Source: Megalopta genalis (taxonomy: Eukaryota > Arthropoda > Insecta > Hymenoptera > Halictidae). Taken from it: a DNA stretch of 64,000 nt. A program made the translations under genes and the position numbers. Shown piece by piece: positions 25,496 through 37,369 of this stretch. A model generated the notes under the pieces. The model was not told where the DNA came from. It did not search any database and saw only the letters and a list, made by a program, of their open reading frames with translations. Within the stretch, counting starts at the first letter, position 1. Each line of letters begins with the position of its first letter. Location: positions 1-64,000 of the forward strand of contig NW_027477060.1 of assembly GCF_051020955.1 (NCBI RefSeq). The letters run 5' to 3'.

Positions 25496-27990
25496 TCAAT
25501 TCCATGCGAAACAAATGATTTAGCTTCAAATCAATGCGATGTAGAAGGTTTTGCTTCAAATCAATAAGAGGTTGAAGGTTTAGCTTCAAATCAATAGAAT
25601 GTAGAAGGTTTAGCTACAAATCAATGCGATGTAGAAGGTTTAGCTTCAAATCCATACGAAACACATGATTTAGCTTCAAATCAATTCGAAGGACAAGGCT
25701 TAGATTCAAATCCATGCGAAACAAATGATTTAGCTTCAAATCAATGCGAAGTAGAAGGCTTAGCTTCAAATTCATGGGAAACAATTGGTTTAGCTACAAA
25801 TACTTGTGATATACATTATTTAGCTACAACTGCATGCGAAATAAACGAGTTAGCATCAAATCCATGCGAAACACATGATTAAGCTTCAAATCAATGTGAT
25901 ATAGAAGGTTTAGCTTCAAATCCATGCGATACACATGATTAAGCTTCAAATCAATGCGATGTAGAAGGTTTAGCTTCAAATCCATACGAAACACATGATT
26001 TAGCTTCAAATCAATGCGATGTAGAAGGTTTAGCTTCAAATCCATACGAAACACATGATTTAGCTTCAAATCAATGCGATGAAGAAGGTTTAGCTTCAAA
26101 TCCATGCAAAACAAATGATATAGCTTCAAACACTTGTGGTGTAAGTGATATAGCTTCAAATGAAGACTAATCAAACGAGATAGCTTCAAAATCCACGCGA
26201 TACACATAATTTAGTTTCAAATACTAGCGATATAAGTGACATAGCTTCAAAAGCTGGAGGAACAAGCGAGGTAGATTCAATTCCATGCGAAACAAATGAT
26301 TTAGCTTCAAATCAATGCGAAGTAGAAGGCGTAGCTTCAAATCAATGCGAAACAAATGGTTTAGCTACAAATACTTGTGATATACAGTATTTAGCTACAA
26401 CTGCATGCGAAACAAACGAGTTAGCATCAAATCCATGCGAAACACATGATTTGGCTTCAAATCAATGCGATGTAGAAGGTTTAGCTTACAATCCATGCAA
26501 AACACGTGATTTAACTTCCAATTACAGCGAAGTAGAAAGCTTTGCTTCAAATCCACGCGAATCAAATGGTTTAGCTTCAAATACTTGTGATATACGTTAT
26601 TTAGATTGAACTGCATGCGCAACGAACGAGTTAGCTTCAAATCCATGAGATACACATGATTTAGCTTCAAATCAATGCGATGTAGAAGGATTAGCTTCAA
26701 ATCCATGCGATACACAAGTTTTAGCTTCAAATCAATGCGATGTAGTAGGTTCAGCTTCAAATCCATGTGATATAAGTGATATAACTTCAAATGCAGGAGG
26801 AACAAACGAGGTAGCTTCAATTCCATGCGAAACAAATGATTTAGCTTCAAATCAATGCGATGTAGAAGGTTTTGCTTCAAATCAATAAGAGGTAGAAGGT
26901 TTAGCTTCAAATCAATAGAATGTAGAAGGTTTAGCTACAAATCAATGCGATGTAGAAGGTTTAGCTTCAAATCCATACGAAACACATGATTTAGCTTCAA
27001 ATCAATTCGAAGGACAAGGCTTAGATTCAAATCCATGCAAAACAAATGATTTAGCTTCAAATCAATGCGGAGTAGAAGGCTTAGCTTCAAATTCTTGGGA
27101 AACAATTGGTTTAGCTACAAATACTTGTGATATACATTATTTAGCTACAACTGCATGCGAAACAAACGAGTTAGCATCAAATCCATGCGAAACACATGAT
27201 TAAGCTTCAAATCAATGCGATGTAGATGGTTTTCTTCAAATCCATGCGATACACAAGTTTTAGCTTCAAATCAATGCGATGTAGTAGGTTCAGCTTCAAA
27301 TCCATGCGATATAACTGATATAGCTTCAAATGCAGGAGGAACAAACGAGGTAGCTTCAATTCCATGCGAAACAAATGATTTAGCTTCAAATCAATGCGAT
27401 GTAGAAGGTTTTGCTTCAAATCCATGCGATACACATGATTAAGCTGCAAATCAATGTGATGTGGAAGGTTTAGCTTCAAATCCATGCGATACACATGATT
27501 AAGCTTCAAATCAATGCGATGAAGAAGGTTCAGCTTCAAATCCATGCAAAACAAATGATATAGCTTCAAACACTTGTGGTGTAAGTGATATAGCTTCAAA
27601 TGAAGACTAATCAAACGAGTTAGCTTCAAAATCCACGCGATACACATGATTTAGATTCAAATACTAGCGATATAAGTGATGTAAATTCAACTGCAGGCGA
27701 AACGAACGAGTTAGCTTCAAATCCATGCGAAACACATGATTTAGCTTCAAATCAATGCGATGTAGAAGGTTCAGCTTCAAATCCATGCGTCACATATTAT
27801 TTAGCTTCAAATACTTGCGATATAAGTGATATAGCTTCAAAAGCAGGAGGAACAAACGAGGAGGCTTCAATTCCATGCGAAACAAATGATTTAGCTTCAA
27901 ATCCATGCAAAACACATGATTTTTGCTGACAATCAATGCGATGTAGAAGGTTTAGCTTCAAATCCATGCGATACACAAGATTTAGCTTCA

Positions 27991-28080
27991 AATCAATGCG
28001 ATGTAGTAGGTTCAGCTTCAAATCAATGCGATGTAGTAGGTTCAGCTTCAAATCAATGCGATGTAGTAGGTTCAGCTTCA
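27991..28080. repeat. Three identical adjacent 30-bp units
   Basis: The unit beginning AATCAATGCGATG and containing GTAGTAGGTTCAGC is present three times in perfect succession (27,991, 28,021 and 28,051). Elsewhere it is normally single and alternates with other unit kinds. A related run at about 34,613-34,680 has the same pattern with changes. It looks like unit-level slippage or a recent single-unit expansion. Confidence 0.9.
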
Positions 28081-28200
28081 AATCCATGCGACACATATGT
28101 TTTAGCTTCAAACACTTGCGATATAAGTGATATAGCTTTAAATACTGTAGGAACAAACGAGGTAGCTTCAATTCCATGCGAGACACTGGATTTAGCTTCA

Positions 28201-31200
28201 AATCAATGCGATGTAGAAGGTTTAGCTTCAAATCCATACGAAACACATGATTTAGCTTCAAATCAATTCGAAGGACAAGGCTTAGATTCAAATCCATGCG
28301 AAACAAATGATTTAGCTTCAAATACTTGTGATATACATTATTAAGCTACAACTGCATGCGAAACGAACGAGTTAGCTTCAAATCCATGCGATTCACATGA
28401 TTTAGCTTCAAACCAATGCGATGTAGAAGGTTTAACTTCAAATCCATGCGATACACAAGATTTAGCTTCAAATCAATGCGATGTAGTAGGTTTAGCGTCA
28501 AATCCATGTGATACAAAAGATTTAGCTTCAAATCAATGCGATGTAGTAGGTTCAGCTTCAAATCCATGCGGCACATATGATTTAGCTTCAAATACTTGCG
28601 ATATAAGTGATATAGTTTCAAATGGCGGCGAAACGAACGAGTTAGCTTCAAATCGATGCAAAACACATGATTTTTGCTGCCAATCAATGCCATGTAGAAG
28701 GTTTAGCTTCAAATCCATGCGATACACTAGATTTAGCTTCAAATCAATGCGATGTAGTAGGTTCAGCTTCAAATCCATGAGACACATATGATCTAGCTTC
28801 AAATACTTGCGATATAAGTGATATAGCTTCAAAAGCAGGTGGAACAAACGAGGTAGCTTCAATTCCATGCGAAACAAATGATTGAGCTTCAAATCAATGC
28901 GACGTAGATGGTTTGCTTCAAATTCATGCGACACACAAGATTTAGCTTCAAATCAATGCGATGTAGTATGTTCAGCTTCAAATCCATGCGATATAAGTGA
29001 TATAGCTATAAAAGTAGGAGGAACAAACGAGGTAGCTACAATTCCATGCGGAACAAATGAGTTAGCTTCAAATGAATGCGAAGTAGAAGGCTTAGCTTCA
29101 AATCCATGCGAAACAAATGGTTTAGCTTCAAATACTGGTGATATACGTTATTTAGATTTTACTGCATGCGCAACGAACGAGTTAGCTTCAAATCTATGCG
29201 AAACACATGATTTAGCTGCAGATCAATGCAATGAAGAAGGTTTAGCTTCAAATCCATGCGAAACAAATGATTTAGCTTCAAACGAATGCGAAGTAGAAGG
29301 CTTAGCTTCAAATCCATGCAAAACAAATGGTTTAGCTACAAATACTTGTGATATACATTATTAAGCTACAACTGCATGCGAAACGAACGAGTTAGCTTCA
29401 AATCCATGCGAAACACATGATTTAGCTGCAAATCAATGTGATGTAGAAGGCTTAGCTTCAAATCCATGCGAAACAAATGATTTAGCTTCAAATGAATGCG
29501 AAGTAGAAGGCTTAGCTTCAAATCCACGCAAAACAAATGGTTTAGCTACAAATACTTTTGATATATCTCATTTAGCTACAACTGCATGTGAAACGAACGA
29601 GTTAGCTTCAAATCCATGCGATTCACATGATTTAGCTTCAAACCAATGCGATGTAGAAGGTTTAACTTCAAATCCATGCGATACACAAGATTTAGCTTCA
29701 AATCAATGCGATGTAGTAGGTTCAGCTTCAAATCCATGCGACACATATGTTTTAGCTTCAAATACTTGCGATATAAGTGATATAGCTTTAAATACTGTAG
29801 GAACAAACGAGGTAGCTTCAATTCCATGCGAGACACATGATTTAGCTTCAAATTAATTCGATGTAGAAGGTTTGGCTTCAAATCCATACGAAACACATGA
29901 TTTAGCTTCAAATCAATTCGAAGGACAAGGCTTACATTCAAATCCATGCGAAACAAATGATTTAGCTTCAAATGAATGCGAAGTAGAAGGCTTAGCTTCA
30001 AATCCATGCAAAACAAACTGTTTAGCTACAAATACTTGTGATATACATTATTAAGCTACAACTTCGTGCGAAACGAACGAGTTAGCTTCAAATCCATGCG
30101 AAACACATGATTTAGCTGCAAATCAATGTGATGTAGAAGGCTTAGCTTCAAATCCATGCGAAACAAATGATTTAGCTGCAAATAGGTGCGAAGTAGAAGT
30201 TTCGGGTTCAAATCAATGCGATTCAAATGGTTCATCTTCAAATACTTATGAAAGACATGATTTAGCTTCAAATCAATGCGATGTAGAATGTTCAGCTTCA
30301 AATCCATGCAAAACAAATGATATAGCTTCAAACACTTGTGGTGTAAGTGATATAGCTTCAAATGAAGACTAATCAAACGAGTTAGCTTCAAAATCCACGC
30401 GATACACATGATTTAGATTCAAATACTAGCGATATAAGTGATGTAAATTCAACTGCAGGCGAAACGAACGAGTTCGCTTCAAATCCATGCGAAACACATG
30501 ATTTAGCTTCAAATCAATGCGATGTAGAAGGTTCAGCTTCAAATCCATGCGTCACATATTATTTAGCTTCAAATACTTGCGATATAAGTGATATAGCTTC
30601 AAAAGCAGGAGGAACAAACGAGGAGGCTTCAATTCCATGCGAAACAAATGATTTAGCTTCAAATCAATGCGAAGTAGAAGGCGTTGCTTCAAATCCATGC
30701 GAAACAAATGGTTTAGCTACAAATACTTGTGATATACATTATTCAGCTACAACTGCATGCGAAACAAACGAGTTAGCTTCAAATCCAAACGAAACACATG
30801 ATTTAGCCTCAAATACTTGCGATATAAGTGATCTATCTTCAAATACAGGCGAAACGAACGAGTTAGCTTCAAATCCATGCGAAACACATGATTCAGCTGC
30901 AAATCAATGCGATGTAGGTGGTTTGAATCAGATCCATGCGATACAAATGATATAGCTTCAAATGCAGGAGGAACAAACGAGGTAGCTTCAATTCCATGCG
31001 AAACAAATGATTTATCTTCAAATCAATGCGATGTAGAAGGTTTAGCTTCAAATCAATAAAAGGTAGAAGGTTTAGCTTCAAATCAATAGAATATAGTAGG
31101 TTTAGTTTCAAATCAATTCGATGTAGAAGGTTTAGCTTCAAATCCATACGAAACACATGATTTAGCTTCAAATCAATTCGAAGGACAAGGCTTAGATTCA

Positions 31201-31230
31201 AATCCACGCGATTCACATGATTTAGCGTCA
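28201..31230. repeat. 3,030-bp tandem duplication, left copy
   Basis: This matches 31,231-34,260 at an offset of exactly 101 units. By eye I found very few differences; one is G at 28,635 against A at 31,665. Irregularities are shared, including TTTTTGCTGCCAATC with an extra base, GGTGAGATTCG-like rare variants and AAATAGGTGCGAAG. This indicates a recent duplication or an assembly duplication. Confidence 0.88.
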
Positions 31231-34200
31231 AATCAATGCGATGTAGAAGGTTTAGCTTCAAATCCATACGAAACACATGATTTAGCTTCAAATCAATTCG
31301 AAGGACAAGGCTTAGATTCAAATCCATGCGAAACAAATGATTTAGCTTCAAATACTTGTGATATACATTATTAAGCTACAACTGCATGCGAAACGAACGA
31401 GTTAGCTTCAAATCCATGCGATTCACATGATTTAGCTTCAAACCAATGCGATGTAGAAGGTTTAACTTCAAATCCATGCGATACACAAGATTTAGCTTCA
31501 AATCAATGCGATGTAGTAGGTTTAGCGTCAAATCCATGTGATACAAAAGATTTAGCTTCAAATCAATGCGATGTAGTAGGTTCAGCTTCAAATCCATGCG
31601 GCACATATGATTTAGCTTCAAATACTTGCGATATAAGTGATATAGTTTCAAATGGCGGCGAAACAAACGAGTTAGCTTCAAATCGATGCAAAACACATGA
31701 TTTTTGCTGCCAATCAATGCCATGTAGAAGGTTTAGCTTCAAATCCATGCGATACACTAGATTTAGCTTCAAATCAATGCGATGTAGTAGGTTCAGCTTC
31801 AAATCCATGAGACACATATGATCTAGCTTCAAATACTTGCGATATAAGTGATATAGCTTCAAAAGCAGGTGGAACAAACGAGGTAGCTTCAATTCCATGC
31901 GAAACAAATGATTGAGCTTCAAATCAATGCGACGTAGATGGTTTGCTTCAAATTCATGCGACACACAAGATTTAGCTTCAAATCAATGCGATGTAGTATG
32001 TTCAGCTTCAAATCCATGCGATATAAGTGATATAGCTATAAAAGTAGGAGGAACAAACGAGGTAGCTACAATTCCATGCGGAACAAATGAGTTAGCTTCA
32101 AATGAATGCGAAGTAGAAGGCTTAGCTTCAAATCCATGCGAAACAAATGGTTTAGCTTCAAATACTGGTGATATACGTTATTTAGATTTTACTGCATGCG
32201 CAACGAACGAGTTAGCTTCAAATCTATGCGAAACACATGATTTAGCTGCAGATCAATGCAATGAAGAAGGTTTAGCTTCAAATCCATGCGAAACAAATGA
32301 TTTAGCTTCAAACGAATGCGAAGTAGAAGGCTTAGCTTCAAATCCATGCAAAACAAATGGTTTAGCTACAAATACTTGTGATATACATTATTAAGCTACA
32401 ACTGCATGCGAAACGAACGAGTTAGCTTCAAATCCATGCGAAACACATGATTTAGCTGCAAATCAATGTGATGTAGAAGGCTTAGCTTCAAATCCATGCG
32501 AAACAAATGATTTAGCTTCAAATGAATGCGAAGTAGAAGGCTTAGCTTCAAATCCACGCAAAACAAATGGTTTAGCTACAAATACTTTTGATATATCTCA
32601 TTTAGCTACAACTGCATGTGAAACGAACGAGTTAGCTTCAAATCCATGCGATTCACATGATTTAGCTTCAAACCAATGCGATGTAGAAGGTTTAACTTCA
32701 AATCCATGCGATACACAAGATTTAGCTTCAAATCAATGCGATGTAGTAGGTTCAGCTTCAAATCCATGCGACACATATGTTTTAGCTTCAAATACTTGCG
32801 ATATAAGTGATATAGCTTTAAATACTGTAGGAACAAACGAGGTAGCTTCAATTCCATGCGAGACACATGATTTAGCTTCAAATTAATTCGATGTAGAAGG
32901 TTTGGCTTCAAATCCATACGAAACACATGATTTAGCTTCAAATCAATTCGAAGGACAAGGCTTACATTCAAATCCATGCGAAACAAATGATTTAGCTTCA
33001 AATGAATGCGAAGTAGAAGGCTTAGCTTCAAATCCATGCAAAACAAACTGTTTAGCTACAAATACTTGTGATATACATTATTAAGCTACAACTTCGTGCG
33101 AAACGAACGAGTTAGCTTCAAATCCATGCGAAACACATGATTTAGCTGCAAATCAATGTGATGTAGAAGGCTTAGCTTCAAATCCATGCGAAACAAATGA
33201 TTTAGCTGCAAATAGGTGCGAAGTAGAAGTTTCGGGTTCAAATCAATGCGATTCAAATGGTTCATCTTCAAATACTTATGAAAGACATGATTTAGCTTCA
33301 AATCAATGCGATGTAGAATGTTCAGCTTCAAATCCATGCAAAACAAATGATATAGCTTCAAACACTTGTGGTGTAAGTGATATAGCTTCAAATGAAGACT
33401 AATCAAACGAGTTAGCTTCAAAATCCACGCGATACACATGATTTAGATTCAAATACTAGCGATATAAGTGATGTAAATTCAACTGCAGGCGAAACGAACG
33501 AGTTCGCTTCAAATCCATGCGAAACACATGATTTAGCTTCAAATCAATGCGATGTAGAAGGTTCAGCTTCAAATCCATGCGTCACATATTATTTAGCTTC
33601 AAATACTTGCGATATAAGTGATATAGCTTCAAAAGCAGGAGGAACAAACGAGGAGGCTTCAATTCCATGCGAAACAAATGATTTAGCTTCAAATCAATGC
33701 GAAGTAGAAGGCGTTGCTTCAAATCCATGCGAAACAAATGGTTTAGCTACAAATACTTGTGATATACATTATTCAGCTACAACTGCATGCGAAACAAACG
33801 AGTTAGCTTCAAATCCAAACGAAACACATGATTTAGCCTCAAATACTTGCGATATAAGTGATCTATCTTCAAATACAGGCGAAACGAACGAGTTAGCTTC
33901 AAATCCATGCGAAACACATGATTCAGCTGCAAATCAATGCGATGTAGGTGGTTTGAATCAGATCCATGCGATACAAATGATATAGCTTCAAATGCAGGAG
34001 GAACAAACGAGGTAGCTTCAATTCCATGCGAAACAAATGATTTATCTTCAAATCAATGCGATGTAGAAGGTTTAGCTTCAAATCAATAAAAGGTAGAAGG
34101 TTTAGCTTCAAATCAATAGAATATAGTAGGTTTAGTTTCAAATCAATTCGATGTAGAAGGTTTAGCTTCAAATCCATACGAAACACATGATTTAGCTTCA

Positions 34201-34260
34201 AATCAATTCGAAGGACAAGGCTTAGATTCAAATCCACGCGATTCACATGATTTAGCGTCA
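31231..34260. repeat. 3,030-bp tandem duplication, right copy
   Basis: This is the right-hand member, directly abutting the left copy. The right limit is near 34,260, where the sequence continues AACCAATGCG instead of the AATCAATGCG found at the start of this copy. The irregular unit GGTGGTTTGAATCAG (near 33,947, also near 30,917) is shared by both copies. Confidence 0.88.
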
Positions 34261-34382
34261 AACCAATGCGATGTAGAAGGTTTAGCTTCAAATCCATGCG
34301 ATACACAAGATTTATCTTCACATCAATGCGATGTAGAAGGTTTAGCTTCAAATCCATGCGATACAAAAGATTTAGCTTCAAC

Positions 34383-35702
34383 TCAATGCGATTTAGTAGG
34401 TTCAGCTTCAAATCCATGCGGCACATATGATTTAGCTTCAAATGCTTGCGATATAAGTGATATAGTTTCAAATGGAGGCGGAACGAACGAGTTAGTTTCA
34501 AATCCATGCAAAACACATGATTTTTGCTGCCAATCAATGCGATGTAGAAGGTTTAGCTTCAAATCCATGCGATACACTAGATTTAGCTTCAAATCAATGC
34601 GATGTAGAAGGTTCAGCATCAAATCAATGCGATGTAGTAGGTTCAGCTTCAAATCAATGCGATGTAGTAGGTTCAGCTTCAAATCCATGCGACACATATG
34701 TTTTAGCTTCAAATACTTGCGATATAAGTGATATAGCTTTAAATACTGTAGGAACAAACGAGGTAGCTTCAATTCCATGCAAGACACTTGATTTAGCTTC
34801 AAATCAATGCGATGTAGAAGGTTTAGCTTCAAATCCATACGAAACACATGATTTAGCTTCAAATAAATTCGAAGGACAAGGCTTAGATTCAAATCTATGC
34901 GAAACACACGATTTATCTTCAAATCAAAGCGATGTAGAAGGTTTAGCTTCAAATCCATGCGATACAAAAGATTTAGCTTCAAATCAATGCGATGTAGTAG
35001 GTTCAGCTTCAAATCCAAGCGGCACATATGATTTAGCTTCAAATACTTGCGATATAAGTGATATAGCTTCAAATGGAGGCGAAACGAACGAGTTAGCTTC
35101 AAATCCATGCGAAAAACATGATTTAGCTTCAAATCCATGCGAAACGAATGATTTCGCTTCAAATACTTGCAGTATAAATGAAAGGGCTTCACATGCAGGC
35201 GAAACAAACGAGTTAGCTTCAAATCCATGAGATACACATGATTTAGCTTCAAACCAATGCGATGTAGAAGGTTTAGCTTCAAATCCATGCGATACACAAG
35301 ATTTAGCTTCAAATCAATGCGATGTAGTAGGTTCAGCTTCAAATCCATGCGACACATATGTTTTAGCTTCAAACACTTGCGATATAAGTGATATAGCTTT
35401 AAATACTGTAGGAACAAACGAGGTAGCTTCAATTCCATGCGAGACACTGGATTTAGCTTCAAATCAATGCGATGTAGAAGGTTTAGCTTCAAATCCATGC
35501 GATACACAAGATTTAGCTTCAAATCAATGCGATGTAGTAGGTTCAGCTTCAAATCCATGCGACACATATGTTTTAGCTTCAAATACTTGCGATATAAGTG
35601 ATATAGATTTAAATACTGTAGGAACAAACGAGGTAGCTTCAAATCCATGCGAGACACAAGATTTAGCTTCAAATCAATGCGATGTAGAAGGCTTAGCTTC
35701 AA
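34383..35702 (-). other. Longest - strand open frame (439 codons), probably not a gene
   Basis: The translation is a degenerate decapeptide series of the kind RMDLKLNLLH and RIDLKLNLVY, basic and leucine-rich, with no signal peptide, known domain or non-repeat end. Its length results from a stretch without the GCTTCA-to-GCTACA changes that put TAG in this frame, and without length changes. The same DNA is open on the + strand for 237 codons (34,517-35,230). There is no promoter, start context or conservation evidence. The start is arbitrary because ATG occurs in most units. Confidence 0.1.
34517..35230 (+). other. + strand open frame of 237 codons, antisense to the longest - frame; probably not a gene
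   Basis: The translation is a decapeptide series such as ASNPCDTLDL and ASNQCDVVGS, acidic and Cys-containing. It stops where TGCGAT becomes TGAGAT (TGA). Stops in this frame elsewhere include TAA and TAG. A secreted Cys-repeat protein could in principle look like this, but nothing in the sequence supports expression. Confidence 0.1.
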
Positions 35703-35807
35703 ATCAATTAGAGGTAGAAGGTTTAGCTACAAATCAATAGAATGTAGAAGGTTTAGCTACAAATCAATGCGATGTAGAAGGTTTAGCTTCAAATCCATGC
35801 GATACAC

Positions 35808-37369
35808 ATGATTTAGCTTCAAATCAATGCGATGTAGTAGGTTCAGCTTCAAATCCATGAGACACATATGATCTAGCTTCAAATCCTTGCGATATAAGTG
35901 ATATAGCTTCAAAAGCAGGTGGAACAAACGAGGTAGCTTCAATTCCATGCGAAACAAATGATTGAGCTTCAAATCAATGCGACGTAGATGGTTTGCTTCA
36001 AATTCATGCGACACACAAGATTTAGCTTCAAATCAATGCGATGTAGTATGTTCAGCTTCAAATCCATGCGATATAAGTGATATAGGTATAAAAGTAGGAG
36101 GAACAAACGAGGTAGCTACAATTCCATGCGAAACAAATGAGTTAGCTTCAAATGAATGCGAAGTAGAAGGCTTAGCTTCAAATCCATGCGAAACAAATGG
36201 TTTAGCTTCAAATACTGGTGATATACGTTACTTAGATTTTACTGCATGCGCAACGAACGAGTTAGCTTCAAATCTATGCGAAACACATGATTTAGCTGCA
36301 GATCAATGTAATGAAGAAGGTTTAGCATCAAATCCATGCGAAACAAATGATTTAGCTTCAAACGAATGCGAAGTAGAAGGCTTAGCTTCAAATCCGTGCA
36401 AAACCAATGGTTTAGCTACAAATACTTGTGATATACATTATTAAGCTACAACTGCATGCGAAACGAACGAGTTAGCTTCAAATCCATGCGAAACACATGA
36501 TTTAGCTGCAAATCAATGTGATGTAGAAGGCTTAGCTTCAAATCCATGCGAAACAAATGATTTAGCTTCAAATGAATGCGAAGTAGAAGGCTTAGCTTCA
36601 AATCCATGCAAAACATATGGTTTAGCTACAAATACTTTTGATATATCTCATTTAGCTACAACTGCGTGTGAAACGAACGAGTTAGCTTCAAATCCATGCG
36701 ATTCACATGATTTAGCTTCAAACCAATGCGATGTAGAAGGTTTAACTTCAAATCCATGCGATACACAAGATTTAGCTTCAAATCAATGCGATGTAGTAGG
36801 TTCAGCTTCAAATCCATGCGACACATATGTTTTAGCTTCAAATACTTGCGATATAAGTGATATAGCTTTAAATACTGTAGGAACAAACGAGGTAGCTTCA
36901 ATTCCATGCGAAACACATGATTTAGCTTCAAATTAATTCGATGTAGAAGGTTTGGCTTCAAATCCATACGAAACACATGATTTAGCTTCAAATCAATTCG
37001 AAGGACAAGGCTTAGATTCAAATCCATGCGAAACAAATGATTTAGCTTCAAATGAATGCGAAGTAGAAGGCTTAGCTTCAAATCCATGCAAAACAAACTG
37101 TTTAGCTACAAATACTTGTGATATACATTATTAAGCTACAACTTCATGCGAAACGAACGAGTTAGCTTCAAATCCATGCGAAACACATGATTTAGCTGCA
37201 AATCAATGTGATGTAGAAGGCTTAGCTTCAAATCCATGCGAAACAAATGATTTAGCTGCAAATAGGTGCGAAGTAGATGTTTCGGGTTCAAATCAATGCG
37301 ATTCAAATGGTTCATCTTCAAATACTTGTGAAAGACATGATTTAGCTTCAAATCAATGCGATGTAGAAG
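35808..37369. repeat. Third, partial copy of the 3,030-bp segment
   Basis: This matches 31,758-33,319 at an offset of 4,050 bp (135 units), about 1.56 kb. It is more diverged than the tandem pair. For example it reads AAATCCTTGC where they read AAATACTTGC, GATATAGGTATAAAAG for GATATAGCTATAAAAG, and GTAGATGTTTCGG for GTAGAAGTTTCGG. The copy therefore predates the 3,030-bp tandem event. Confidence 0.8.

Larger units (their letters stand above)
17041..28200. repeat. Block C1: type-B units with kilobase-scale duplications and frame-shifting 29-bp units
   Basis: Type-B units appear in longer composite modules ending in pairs such as CTTGTGATATACATTAT and CTGCATGCGAAAC. The block contains a 1,019-bp-offset duplication (17.3-19.2 kb), four members of a 1,348-bp family (19.3-25.5 kb) and a 539-bp-offset pair near 20.5-21.5 kb. 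A 29-bp unit with GATGGTTTTCTTC recurs, as do modules with adjacent stop codons. Open - frames of up to 295 codons (19,474-20,361; 21,661-22,548; 23,009-23,896) are nearly identical because the DNA is duplicated. I regard them as repeat by-products. Confidence 0.85.

Noticed and set aside
28346..28693. The many - strand frames of 60-150 codons as a gene family
   Set aside because: They are the same HOR read repeatedly between two TAG positions. Similarity follows from DNA duplication, not from shared gene structure.
34383..35702. - strand leucine-rich frame as a real gene
   Set aside because: It is a simple read-through of the unit with no domain or unique end. It overlaps an open + frame, and a one-base change GCTTCA to GCTACA inserts TAG in many other units.
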